From an uncultured Oscillospiraceae bacterium (GTDB lineage Bacteria > Bacillota > Clostridia > Oscillospirales > Ruminococcaceae): a DNA stretch of 64,000 nucleotides. Below the pieces are notes generated by a model. That model ran no database searches and was not told where the DNA came from. It saw nothing but the letters and a program-made list of their open reading frames with translations. The first letter of the stretch is position 1; each line of letters begins with the position of its first letter. Shown here in pieces: positions 1-9,100 of the stretch. A program made the translations under genes and the position numbers. Location of the stretch: positions 35,713 to 99,712 of the forward strand of contig CAJUPO010000009.1 in assembly GCA_910588145.1 (NCBI GenBank), in the 5' to 3' direction.

Positions 1-128
1 CCTTTATTCCATAAGCGATCCATATCATAATTTTCATCTATTAAATCACATAATTTAGTCCATATTTCATATAGGGATTTTCCGACTAAATCAGTCATTT
101 CTTCTTCGTTAGGTTTTTTACCAAGCAT
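1..128 (-). CDS. DUF3788-like protein, N-terminal part only
   Basis: A reading frame starts with ATG at 128 and runs leftwards off the window for 42 codons without a stop. It begins MLGKKPNEEEMTDLVGKS and continues with an acidic stretch, then YDMDRLWNKG. The tyrosine-aspartate-methionine...tryptophan-asparagine pattern resembles the start of DUF3788 proteins, small cytoplasmic proteins of unknown role. A GGAGG ribosome binding site lies 5-6 bases before the ATG, and a good promoter lies upstream. Only about a third of the usual length is visible, so the family call is tentative. Confidence 0.6.
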   Translation of the reverse strand, partial: MLGKKPNEEEMTDLVGKSLYEIWTKLCDLIDENYDMDRLWNK

Positions 129-175
129 TGCAGCCTCCTCTATAACTTCCGATTATCAATCAGTTTTCTTGTCCA

Positions 176-204
176 ATTATAACATAAAAATATATATTTT
201 ACAA
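176..204 (-). promoter_or_regulatory. Promoter of the DUF3788-like gene
   Basis: On the minus strand there is a -35 box TTGTAA (199-204) and a perfect -10 box TATAAT (176-181), separated by exactly 17 bases. The start codon lies about 50 bases downstream at 128. Confidence 0.7.
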
Positions 205-223
205 ATTTTTTAAGTGTTAAAAT

Positions 224-248
224 GGCACTTCTGCATAGCAGAAGTGCC
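224..248 (-). terminator. Terminator after guaA
   Basis: This is a perfect 11-bp stem (GGCACTTCTGC / GCAGAAGTGCC) with a 3-base loop, 17 bases beyond the guaA stop codon. On the minus strand it is followed by ATTTT and, a little later, AAAAAATTT, so the U-tract is imperfect. It also insulates guaA from the DUF3788-like gene promoter. Confidence 0.75.
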
Positions 249-264
249 GAAAATTCACTTAATA

Positions 265-1812
265 TTATTCCCACTCAATAGTTGCCGGTGGTTTAGTAGT
301 AATATCATAAACTACCCTATTGATAGACTTAACTTCGTTTACGATTCTTCTTGAACAGGTTTCAAGGACTTCATAAGGAATCCTTGCAAAATCAGCGGTC
401 ATGAAATCGGTAGTAGTTACACCTCTCAGTGCAAGGGTATAGTCATAAGTTCTGAAATCGCCCATAACTCCTACTGAGCGCATATCAGTAAGTACAGCGA
501 AATACTGATGTATACTTCTGTCGAGTCCGGCTTTAGCAATTTCTTCACGGAAAATCCAGTCAGCGTCCTTTAAAATTTCAAGCTTTTCGTTAGTAATTTC
601 GCCTATTATGCGGATAGCAAGTCCAGGACCAGGAAACGGCTGACGCCATACTAAAGTTTCAGAAAGCTCCAGTTCCTGTCCTAATTTTCTTGTTTCATCC
701 TTGAAAAGCATTCTCAGAGGTTCTATAATTTCCTTGAAGTCAACATAGTCAGGTAATCCGCCAACATTGTGGTGGGATTTAATCACTGCTGCTTCGTCAT
801 CGTCTCCGCTTTCAATAACGTCAGGATAAATTGTTCCCTGAGCAAAATAATCTACTTTACCTATTTTCTTTGCTTCAGCTTCAAAAACACGGATAAATTC
901 TTCGCCTATAATTTTTCTTTTAGCTTCAGGATCAGAAATTCCGTTAAGCTTTTCCATAAATCTATCCTTGGCATTAACTCTTATAAAATTAATATCCCAG
1001 TTTTTAAAAGCTTCTTCAACTTCATCGCCTTCATTTTTACGCATGAATCCATGGTCAACGAAGATACAGGTCAGTTGTTTTCCCACTGCTTTAGAAAGAA
1101 GCGCAGCAAGAACGGAGGAATCCACGCCGCCTGAGAGAGCAAGCAGAACCTTGCCGTCACCTACCTTTTGACGTATATCACGGATAGCAGTTTCAGCATA
1201 GTTGCCCATAGTCCAGTCGCCTGTACATCCGCATACATTTTTAAGGAAACTGTCAATCATTTCCATTCCGTATTCAGTATGGTTAACTTCCGGATGAAAC
1301 TGTACAGCGTAAAGCTTTTTCTCAGTATTTTCCATAGCGGCAACAGGACAGTTACAAGTTGAGGCAATAGCCTTAAAGCCTTCAGGAAGCTCTGATATGT
1401 AATCCGTATGGCTCATCCAGGAAACAGCCTTTTCCGGCATATCTTTTATTGAAGAAAACAAGATGCTGTTTTTATCATAATTTGTTTCGGTTTTTCCGTA
1501 TTCACTGGTAATGCAGGTGGAAACCTTACCGCCCATTACATGAGCCATAAGCTGAGAGCCATAGCAGATTCCAAGAATCGGGATACCCAGTTCAAACAGT
1601 TCTTTTGGTACAGCCGGAGCCTTTTCACCGTATACGCTGTTAGGACCGCCTGTAAAGATAATTCCTACAGGAGCAAGCTGCTTTATTTCGTCAATAGTTA
1701 TTTTGTTATAGGGCTTCACTTCGCAGTATACACCGCATTCACGGACACGGCGTGCAATTAATTGATTATACTGACCGCCGAAGTTTAAAATTAAACAAAA
1801 CTGATGATTCAT
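265..1812 (-). CDS. guaA: GMP synthase (glutamine-hydrolysing)
   Basis: The enzyme makes GMP from XMP, ATP and glutamine in the cytoplasm, the last step of guanine nucleotide synthesis. The 515-residue protein has the two expected parts. The N-terminal class I glutamine amidotransferase domain (about residues 5-195) has the nucleophile in GICYGSQL and the His/Glu pair in FHPEVNHTEYG. The ATP pyrophosphatase domain has the P-loop ALSGGVDSSV near residue 230. The C-terminal dimerisation domain ends in the typical KPPATIEWE. Length is standard. GGAGA precedes the ATG at 1812. The gene appears monocistronic, with a terminator behind it. I see no purine riboswitch upstream, although a perfect palindrome lies in the leader. 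Confidence 0.97.
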   Translation of the reverse strand: MNHQFCLILNFGGQYNQLIARRVRECGVYCEVKPYNKITIDEIKQLAPVGIIFTGGPNSVYGEKAPAVPKELFELGIPILGICYGSQLMAHVMGGKVSTCITSEYGKTETNYDKNSILFSSIKDMPEKAVSWMSHTDYISELPEGFKAIASTCNCPVAAMENTEKKLYAVQFHPEVNHTEYGMEMIDSFLKNVCGCTGDWTMGNYAETAIRDIRQKVGDGKVLLALSGGVDSSVLAALLSKAVGKQLTCIFVDHGFMRKNEGDEVEEAFKNWDINFIRVNAKDRFMEKLNGISDPEAKRKIIGEEFIRVFEAEAKKIGKVDYFAQGTIYPDVIESGDDDEAAVIKSHHNVGGLPDYVDFKEIIEPLRMLFKDETRKLGQELELSETLVWRQPFPGPGLAIRIIGEITNEKLEILKDADWIFREEIAKAGLDRSIHQYFAVLTDMRSVGVMGDFRTYDYTLALRGVTTTDFMTADFARIPYEVLETCSRRIVNEVKSINRVVYDITTKPPATIEWE

Positions 1813-1859
1813 ATTTATCTCCGTTCTGCCGCTGAATGCGGCGGGAATAAGTTAAATAT

Positions 1860-1877
1860 CTGCATAATCTTATGCAG
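1860..1877 (-). promoter_or_regulatory. Palindrome in the guaA leader
   Basis: This is a perfect 8-bp inverted repeat, CTGCATAA-TC-TTATGCAG. A TATAAT box on the minus strand (1885-1890) would place the transcription start next to it, so it could be an operator at +1 or a 5' RNA hairpin. The matching -35 box is poor. Function is inferred from position only. Confidence 0.35.
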
Positions 1878-1960
1878 AATGATTATTATAATTATGCCAT
1901 TTTTTTTTAGAAAATGCAACAGTTTTTTAGAATTATGTCTTAATATGTAAAAAAAGGCAA

Positions 1961-3007
1961 TCATGCAATAAAATCACCACGATGTGTAACAATTTCATAT
2001 CCGGCATTTTTGACTCTTGCCTCAAGCTGTTTGAGGCATTGTGCTGATTCTTCTCCATCTGATAGCTTGTTATCGTAAAGCGTATAGTGCTTTCTGTATT
2101 TTAAAGGAGACAGATTAGGCATTACAACATTTGCGCCGGCTTTCAGCCCGAGCTCACGTCCTGTGGGGTGAATAGTGCTCAGGGCAGTGGTAGAGGGGAT
2201 AAGCGCGTGGGGCAGAATAAGCCTTGTGAGGGCAATCATTACAAGCGTTAGACGCAGTGAACCTTTTGGATATTTACCCAGAGGCGTATCAGACTGGGGT
2301 ATAAACGGGCCTATTCCTACCATTTCCGGATTCAGTTCTTTTAAAAATATAAGGTCTTTCGCAAGACATTCCGAAGTTTGAAAAGGCGAGCCTGCCATAA
2401 ATCCGGCGCCGGTTTGAAATCCGATTTTTTTTAAACTTTTAAGACAATCGATGCGGCTTTGAAAATTCATTTTATCAGGATGAAGCTTACTGTAATGGTT
2501 TTTGCAGGCAGTTTCATGCCTTAGCAGATATCTGTCTGCGCCGGCGTCATAGTATTTTTGATAGGATTCCTCGCTTTTTTCACCAATAGAGAGAGTTACG
2601 GCGCAGCCGCTGAAATTTTCTTTTATTCTTTTTATTATTGAACAAATCATATTATCGGTAAAAAAAAGATCTTCTCCGCTTTGCAGTACAAATGTTTTAA
2701 ATCCCAGTTTGTATCCGTTAAGGCAGCATTCAAGAATTTCGTCTTCAGTAAGACGGTATCGTTTAGGATTTAAATTGCTGCACCGCAGTCCGCAGTAAAG
2801 GCAGTCATTTTTGCAGCAATTCGAAAATTCAATAAGTCCTCTTATATATACCTTATTTCCATATACGCTTCTTCTAATTTTATCTGCTCTGCAAAAGAGG
2901 TAATTATCATCAGCTTCAGAGTTATTTTCTATAATACTGACTATATCTGAAATGCTAAAATTATACCCTTCTGCAATTAAATCAATTAATTTTTTATTCA
3001 TGGTCAT
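1961..3007 (-). CDS. hydE: [FeFe]-hydrogenase maturase, radical SAM protein HydE
   Basis: HydE is a radical SAM enzyme that helps build the diiron subcluster of the [FeFe]-hydrogenase H-cluster, together with HydF and HydG. The cluster-binding CX3CX2C motif is present as CKNDCLYC, about residue 70 from the chosen start, and is followed by the YRLTEDEI and LQSGED segments seen in HydE. The C-terminal IHPTGRELGLKAGANVVMPN block is also typical. I start at ATG 3007 (or 3001), giving about 348 residues, the usual size. The frame is open further upstream but there it runs inside rodA and encodes unrelated sequence. The start overlaps the rodA stop, so translation is probably coupled. hydF and hydG are not in the window. 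Confidence 0.9.
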   Translation of the reverse strand: MTMNKKLIDLIAEGYNFSISDIVSIIENNSEADDNYLFCRADKIRRSVYGNKVYIRGLIEFSNCCKNDCLYCGLRCSNLNPKRYRLTEDEILECCLNGYKLGFKTFVLQSGEDLFFTDNMICSIIKRIKENFSGCAVTLSIGEKSEESYQKYYDAGADRYLLRHETACKNHYSKLHPDKMNFQSRIDCLKSLKKIGFQTGAGFMAGSPFQTSECLAKDLIFLKELNPEMVGIGPFIPQSDTPLGKYPKGSLRLTLVMIALTRLILPHALIPSTTALSTIHPTGRELGLKAGANVVMPNLSPLKYRKHYTLYDNKLSDGEESAQCLKQLEARVKNAGYEIVTHRGDFIA

Positions 3008-4133
3008 AGAACATTCTGTATTTTTTATTGTTATGGGCGATACAGTTAAGAACAAAACCGATTGCCACATACATACTAACAAGAGCCGTACCTCCGGCGC
3101 TGAAAAATGGAAGAGGAATACCGATAACCGGCATAACTTTGAGTACCATTCCAATATTCATGAAACAGTGTGTAAACAGCATAGCAAATGTGCCGAGGCA
3201 TATAAGTTTGCCAAGAGAATCCATTGTACTTCGGCTGTCAAGAAGAATTTTTATACAGATATAAGCAAGAATAAGAACAACAACAACTGATCCCACAAAA
3301 CCGAAAACCTGTCCTACATAAGAAAACATAAAATCATTGTGCATTTCAGGAACAGTAACATAGCTTCCTCCGTAAAGACCTTTTCCGAAGAGCTTGCCTG
3401 AGCCGAGTGCGGCAAGACTTAGATCCTGCTGATATTCAAGGCCCATAGGATCTGAGCCAGGGTTAATGAGTATAAGGATTCTTTTCTTATGAACAGATTG
3501 AAGTCCGTAGTTCCAGAGCAGATAAACGGCAGGCGGCGCTGCGACCAAAGCGGCAATAATGTACTTGATGGAGAGTCCGGCTGAAAAAAGCATTACTACA
3601 AACATTACCAGAAATACCAGAGCAGTACCGTAGTCGCCCTGAAGAGCGACGATTCCAACGGGTACAGCGCCGTGTATGATGATAAAAAGAAGATGCAGTG
3701 GATGATTTAATTTGGCTGAATCCTTTGAAAGGTGGTAGGCGAATGTAAGTATGAATGCAAGCTTTAATACCTCTGAAGGCTGAAGGGTAGTGAAGCCCAG
3801 ATTCAGCCAAGCTCTGTCATCGGCGCCGGCTCGCTGTAAACCCAGTCCTGTAAACGTCAGACCGACCAGTATAAGAGCCGCAGGTGCGTAAATAAACCAA
3901 AGTTTTACAAGATGGTGATAGTCAATTGACGAAACTATTATGCATACTCCGATTCCGAGGAAAGTCGCTACAAGCTGAGTGATATAATAGCTTGAGCCGA
4001 GATCATTCAGCTTATTGACGTGCATGGAATATAGTAATAAAACGCTTATGGCGGAACACAAGGTTACCGCAATAAGCAGTCCTTTATCAAGCTTCCTGAA
4101 ATATTTAAGAAGCCGGTTTGCAATTTTATTCAT
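2994..4133 (-). CDS. rodA: RodA/FtsW-family peptidoglycan polymerase
   Basis: This is a SEDS-family membrane glycosyltransferase that polymerises lipid II, working with a partner transpeptidase in cell elongation (RodA) or division/sporulation (FtsW/SpoVE). The 379-residue protein has about ten hydrophobic segments. Family signatures visible are LQPSEVLKLAFIL, LQGDYGTALVF (with the catalytic aspartate), HNDFMFSYVGQ and the C-terminal GIPLPFFSAGGTAL. The short N-terminus starting with a basic stretch and the KVMPVIGIPLPF block favour RodA over FtsW. It lies 28 bases behind comM and overlaps hydE, so the three form one minus-strand operon. The exact subfamily (RodA or SpoVE) is not certain. Confidence 0.9.
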   Translation of the reverse strand: MNKIANRLLKYFRKLDKGLLIAVTLCSAISVLLLYSMHVNKLNDLGSSYYITQLVATFLGIGVCIIVSSIDYHHLVKLWFIYAPAALILVGLTFTGLGLQRAGADDRAWLNLGFTTLQPSEVLKLAFILTFAYHLSKDSAKLNHPLHLLFIIIHGAVPVGIVALQGDYGTALVFLVMFVVMLFSAGLSIKYIIAALVAAPPAVYLLWNYGLQSVHKKRILILINPGSDPMGLEYQQDLSLAALGSGKLFGKGLYGGSYVTVPEMHNDFMFSYVGQVFGFVGSVVVVLILAYICIKILLDSRSTMDSLGKLICLGTFAMLFTHCFMNIGMVLKVMPVIGIPLPFFSAGGTALVSMYVAIGFVLNCIAHNNKKYRMFYDHE

Positions 4134-4161
4134 TTTTGTTTTGCCTTTCTTTTTTTACTGC

Positions 4162-5694
4162 TTAATTTTCATTGTTCCAGTATTTTCTATCCAAACTTCT
4201 GAACTGAATTGCGGCGGCGATATGTTCTTTTTGAATTACGCTGCTGCCGTCCAGATCGGCGATAGTGCGGGAAACTTTAACGATTCGGTCATAAGCACGT
4301 GCAGAGAGTCCGAGTCTGTCAAAGGCCCTGCTTATAAATGAAGTTGCCGTATCGCTCATAGGGCAGAACTCCCGAAGCTTGTCTGGAGTTATTTTAGCGT
4401 TGCAGGTAATACTGCTTTGTCTGAACCTTTCATTCTGAATGTTTCGGGCGGCGGAAACACGTTTTCTTATATTTTCTGAGGTTTCTTCCTTTTTATCAGA
4501 TGACAGATCACTGAACTCCACCGGAGCGACCTCTACATGGAGATCAAATCTGTCTAAAAGCGGTCCGGATATTTTTGACAGATAAGAAGAAATTTGTTTA
4601 TGACTGCATCTGCATCGTCCGCTTGGGTGACCGTAGTAGCCGCAGGGACAAGGATTCATAGCGCCGATAAGCATAATCGAGGCCGGATATGTAATGGTAC
4701 CTGCTGATCTTGAGATAGTAACCTTCATATCTTCGAGAGGCTGTCTTAAAATTTCCAGAGTCTTTCTGTCAAACTCTGCAAGCTCGTCAAGAAATAAAAG
4801 TCCGTTATGCGCAAGGGATATTTCCCCAGGGTGCGGTATAGCTCCTCCTCCGGCAAGTCCAGCCGAAGAAATTGTGTGATGAGGGGAACGAAACGGTCTT
4901 GTTGTTACAAGCGGAGATTTTAGGTCAAGGAGTCCGGAAATGGAATGAATCTTGGTGGTTTCTATTGATTCTTCAAAGGTCATATCCGGCAGTATTGATG
5001 GCATTCGTTTGGCAAGCATACTTTTTCCGCTTCCGGGCGTACCGATCAGCAGAGCGTTATGTCCGCCTGCGGCAGCTATTTCAAGTGCTGTTTTGGCGGT
5101 ATGCTGTCCTTTGACGTCTGTAAAATCCAAAGTGTAATCCGGAGCGTCGCTGCACGGCTGGTATTTTTTCTGTTTTTCTATTTTATGTCCGGCAGTAAAG
5201 TGTTTTATTATGTCATCAACCGATTTGACGCCGTAAATGTCAATGCCCTCGGCAACAGATGCTTCAAAAGCATTTTCTGACGGTACAAAAACAGACTTCA
5301 TACCCGTCTCCTTAGCTAACAGAACCATGGGTAGAACACCGTTTACAGGTCTTAGTTCTCCGTTAAGAGAAAGTTCACCGATAAAACAGCAGTCATCCAG
5401 ATCAGTTTGAATGTAACCGGAAGCCTTAAGTACTGAAATAAGTATGGCAATATCATGAACTGAGCCGCTTTTTTTCGTGCTTGCAGGAGCAAGATTTACC
5501 ATAACTCTTGCAACGGGAAATTCTATATTGCAGCAGCGCATGGCAGCTTTAATTCGTTCACGGCTTTCTTTTACAACAGTATCAGGCAGACCGACGATTT
5601 CAAAAACAGGAATCCCGCGGCTGATTTCAATTTCTACATCTACTTTAAAAGCGTTCAGACCGAACAGTCCAAGACTGTTGACTTTTGCGAACAT
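4162..5694 (-). CDS. comM: ComM/YifB-family AAA+ ATPase
   Basis: ComM proteins are hexameric Mg-chelatase-like AAA+ helicases. In naturally competent bacteria they drive branch migration during uptake of transforming DNA; in other species the role is unclear. The 510-residue protein has the N-terminal ChlI-like domain (VDVEIEISRGIPVFEIVGL), then Walker A GTPGSGKSMLAKR near residue 220, Walker B LLFLDELAEF near 300, the MNPCPCGYYGHP zinc-type block near 345 and the C-terminal lid with ARAYDRIVKVSRTIADLDG. Length is standard. It heads the comM-rodA-hydE operon and has its own near-consensus promoter. Confidence 0.95.
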   Translation of the reverse strand: MFAKVNSLGLFGLNAFKVDVEIEISRGIPVFEIVGLPDTVVKESRERIKAAMRCCNIEFPVARVMVNLAPASTKKSGSVHDIAILISVLKASGYIQTDLDDCCFIGELSLNGELRPVNGVLPMVLLAKETGMKSVFVPSENAFEASVAEGIDIYGVKSVDDIIKHFTAGHKIEKQKKYQPCSDAPDYTLDFTDVKGQHTAKTALEIAAAGGHNALLIGTPGSGKSMLAKRMPSILPDMTFEESIETTKIHSISGLLDLKSPLVTTRPFRSPHHTISSAGLAGGGAIPHPGEISLAHNGLLFLDELAEFDRKTLEILRQPLEDMKVTISRSAGTITYPASIMLIGAMNPCPCGYYGHPSGRCRCSHKQISSYLSKISGPLLDRFDLHVEVAPVEFSDLSSDKKEETSENIRKRVSAARNIQNERFRQSSITCNAKITPDKLREFCPMSDTATSFISRAFDRLGLSARAYDRIVKVSRTIADLDGSSVIQKEHIAAAIQFRSLDRKYWNNEN

Positions 5695-5816
5695 ATGTTA
5701 TTTCTCCTTTGGCGTAGCTTAGTTGGATTATTTATTCTCTGTAATTGCACTGTAAGCCCTGTCAGGAAACATCTGAAATCAACTTATTTTCCTGATTCTA
5801 AAATTGGCTTGTATAC

Positions 5817-5845
5817 ATTATATCATGAGGATAAATAATTGTAAA
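5817..5845 (-). promoter_or_regulatory. Promoter of the comM-rodA-hydE operon
   Basis: On the minus strand there is -35 TTTACA (5840-5845), a 17-base spacer and -10 TATAAT (5817-5822). The roughly 115-base leader carries an 8-bp inverted repeat, TCAGGAAA (5762-5769) and TTTCCTGA (5788-5795), of unknown function. Confidence 0.8.
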
Positions 5846-5940
5846 TATTAATCGAAAAAAGAAAATAAAAATATAATGAAATATTTTTATTTTATAAAAG
5901 CTGATATAGCTTATATGTATCTGTTGAATGAATATGCACA

Positions 5941-5968
5941 AAAAAAACGTTTTCCTTTGTGGAAAACG
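5941..5968 (-). terminator. Leftward terminator upstream of rpoB
   Basis: A perfect 8-bp stem CGTTTTCC/GGAAAACG with a 5-base loop. On the minus strand it is followed by a run of seven T, and on the plus strand no T-run follows. It therefore ends leftward transcription, although no leftward gene lies between it and the rpoB start. Confidence 0.6.
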
Positions 5969-5999
5969 CAGAAAATTTTATCAAACTATTGTAAAAGTA

Positions 6000-6028
6000 T
6001 TGACATGAAAAGTGTATAGATGTATAAT
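6000..6028 (+). promoter_or_regulatory. Promoter of rpoB-rpoC
   Basis: Perfect consensus boxes, TTGACA (6000-6005) and TATAAT (6023-6028), with a 17-base spacer. The start of transcription should be near 6035, leaving a leader of about 157 bases with a small TCCGGT/ACCGGA hairpin (6151-6167) before the ribosome binding site. Confidence 0.9.
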
Positions 6029-6071
6029 TTTAAAATGTATCAATATGACTACAAGAAGATTGTTGCAGAAT

Positions 6072-6101
6072 AGTATACCATATAAACATATTGTCTGTCA
6101 A
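6072..6101 (-). promoter_or_regulatory. Minus-strand promoter facing the rpoB promoter
   Basis: On the minus strand there is TTGACA (6096-6101), an 18-base spacer and TATACT (6072-6077). It fires towards the rpoB promoter. The two promoters are convergent, with starts about 30 bases apart. Confidence 0.5.
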
Positions 6102-6191
6102 GAGTCTTTTTTAAAAAACAAAAATCAGTAATACTCAGGAAAACAGCTGGTCCGGTATAGAACCGGATAAGAACGAAGGAGGTTTCCGCCT

Positions 6192-9100
6192 ATGGTGAAT
6201 GTTAAACCAAAGCAGCTCGGAAAAAATGTGAGAATGAGCTTCGGCAAAATCAATGAAGCGTTAGAAATTCCTAATCTTATCGAGGTGCAGAAAAATTCAT
6301 ATCAGTGGTTTAAGGACGAAGGACTTAAGGAGGTTTTTCGTGATGTGTCAGCCATAACCGATTATAACGGCAATCTGGTTCTCAATTTTGTTGATTACAA
6401 AATTGACGATACTCCTAAATATACCATTGCAGAATGTAAGGACAGAGACGTTACCTATGCCGCTCCTTTAAGAGTCACAGCTACTCTCTGGAACAAGGAG
6501 ACCGGGGATGTAAAGGAAAGCGAAATATATATGGGCGATTTTCCGCTGATGACAGAAAGCGGAACTTTCATCATCAACGGTGCAGAACGTGTTATAGTTT
6601 CACAGCTTGTTCGTTCTCCGGGCGTTTATTATTCCTTTGAAAAGGATAAGACGGGTAAGGACCTCTTTAAGTCAACTGTTATTCCTAACCGAGGCGCATG
6701 GCTTGAATATGAAATGGATTCCAGCGATGTTGTTTACGTAAGAATAGATAAAAACAGAAAAATTCCGCTGACTACCTTTATCCGTGCTATCGGAGTAGGA
6801 TCTGACGAAGAGATTTTTGAACTTTTCGGTTCTGATGACAGATTGGCTCAGACAATTCTTCAAAAGGACGGAACAAAAAATAACTCCGACGCTCTTATCG
6901 ATGTTTATAAGAAATTAAGACCGGGTGAACCGCCTACGGTTGAAAGCGCAGTTTCACATCTTAATAATCTTTTCTTTGACGCTAAGAGATACGATCTTGC
7001 CCGATTCGGCAGATATAAATTTAATAAAAAGCTTGGTATCGGCTCAAGACTTGCAGGTCATATACTGTCAAGACCGGTAATCAATCCTCTGACTGGTGAA
7101 ATCATGGCAGACGAGGGCGAAAAGCTCACATATGACAAGGCTATGGAAATTGAGCAGGCAGGTGTATACGAAGCATTTGCAACGGTTGAATCAAAGGAAT
7201 ACTTTGTTACCGAAACCGGAGAAAACTCAATCAGAATGGTTGAAAAGGAAGTAAAGATCCTCGGTAACGGTATGGTCGATATTGACGGTTACGTTGATTT
7301 TGACGCTTCTGTTTACGGCATAAACGAAAAGGTTTCCTTTAAGGTTCTTCAGGAAATTCTTGAAAATTCTGCTGACGCTGAAGAAATTGAAGAAAATGTT
7401 AAAAAGAGAGTCGACGAGCTTGTGCCTAAGCATATCATTCTTGATGATATTTATGCTACTATAAGCTACTTCCTCAACCTTTGCGAAGGCGTAGGCGTAG
7501 TTGACGATATTGACCATCTGGGCAACAGACGTATCCGTTCTGTCGGCGAGCTGCTTCAGAATCAGTTTAGAATCGGCTTTGCAAGAATGGAAAGAGTTAT
7601 CAAGGAGAGAATGAATCTCCAGACTCAGGATATGGAAACTGTTACTCCTCAGGCGCTCGTTAATATAAGACCTATAACTGCCGCTATTAAGGAGTTTTTC
7701 GGTTCATCACCGCTTTCCCAGTTCATGGATCAGAATAACCCTCTTGCAGAACTTACACATAAAAGACGTCTTTCAGCGCTGGGTCCGGGCGGTCTTTCAA
7801 GAGACAGAGCCGGATTTGAAGTGCGTGACGTTCATTACAGCCACTACGGAAGAATGTGTCCTATCGAAACACCTGAAGGTCCTAACATCGGTCTGATTTC
7901 GTATCTGGCAACATTTGCAAGAATTAATGAATACGGCTTCATAGAAGCTCCTTATAGAAAAGTAGATAAGGAAACAGGCGTTGTTACTAACGAGGTTGTT
8001 TACATGACAGCCGATGTTGAAGACAATTACGTAGTAGCACAGGCGAACGAACCGCTTACTGAAGAGAAAAAGCTTGCAAGACCTAAGGTAAATGCCCGCT
8101 ATCGTGACCAGATCCTTGAATGCGACAAGGAAATTGTTGACTTCATGGACGTTTCTCCTAAAATGGTTGTTTCAGTCGCTACAGCTATGATCCCGTTCCT
8201 TGAAAACGATGACGCTAACAGAGCGCTTATGGGTTCAAACATGCAGAGGCAGGCAGTGCCGCTCCTTAAAACTGAACGTCCGTATGTTGGAACTGGTATG
8301 GAATACAAGGCTGCCGTTGACTCAGGCGTATGCGTTGTTTCAAAGCACAGCGGCGTTGTTGAAGCAGTTAGTGCAGACGAGATAGTTGTTAAGGACGCAG
8401 CAGGATTAAGCCACCCATACAAGCTCATTAAGTTCAAGCGCTCCAACCAGGGAACTTGTATAAACCAAAGACCGATTGTAGGCAAGGGCGATACCGTTGA
8501 AGAAGGACAGGTGCTCGCTGACGGACCTGCTACTGCTGACGGTGAAATTTCACTGGGTAAAAACGCTCTTATCGGATTTATGACTTGGGAAGGTTATAAC
8601 TACGAGGACGCTGTTCTGCTGAATGAAAATCTTGTTAAAAATGATGTGTTTACATCAATTCATATAGAAGAATACGAAATTGAATGCCGTGATACTAAGC
8701 TCGGACCGGAAGAAATTACAAGAGATATTCCTAACGTGGGCGACGACGCTCTTAAGGACCTTGACGAAAACGGTATTATCCGTATAGGCGCTGAGGTTCA
8801 TGCCGGAGATATTCTTGTCGGTAAGGTTACTCCTAAGGGCGAAACAGAGCTTACCGCTGAAGAAAGACTTCTCAGGGCAATTTTCGGCGAAAAGGCAAGG
8901 GAAGTAAGAGATAATTCACTTAAGGTTCCTCACGGTGAATCAGGTATTATTGTTGACGTAAAGGTATTTACAAGAGCCAACTGCGATGAATTAAGCCCTG
9001 GCGTTAATATGCTTGTACGCTGCTATATTGCTCAGAAGAGAAAGATTTCTGTCGGCGATAAAATGGCTGGACGTCACGGAAATAAGGGTGTCGTTTCAAG

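Larger units (their letters stand above)
5941..6066 (-). ncRNA. Candidate small RNA antisense to the rpoB promoter
   Basis: A minus-strand promoter (TTGACA, 18 bases, TATACT, at 6072-6101) and the leftward terminator at 5941-5968 bracket about 120 bases with no open reading frame worth translating. The predicted transcript crosses the plus-strand rpoB promoter. It resembles no RNA family I know. The call rests only on the promoter-terminator pairing in AT-rich DNA, so chance is possible. Confidence 0.35.

Noticed and set aside
1813..1960. A purine riboswitch before guaA
   Set aside because: The conserved junction sequences of the purine aptamer are absent; only a simple palindrome is seen.
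3008..3154. A longer N-terminus for hydE
   Set aside because: The extra 49 codons lie inside rodA, look like shadow sequence and are not part of the HydE family.
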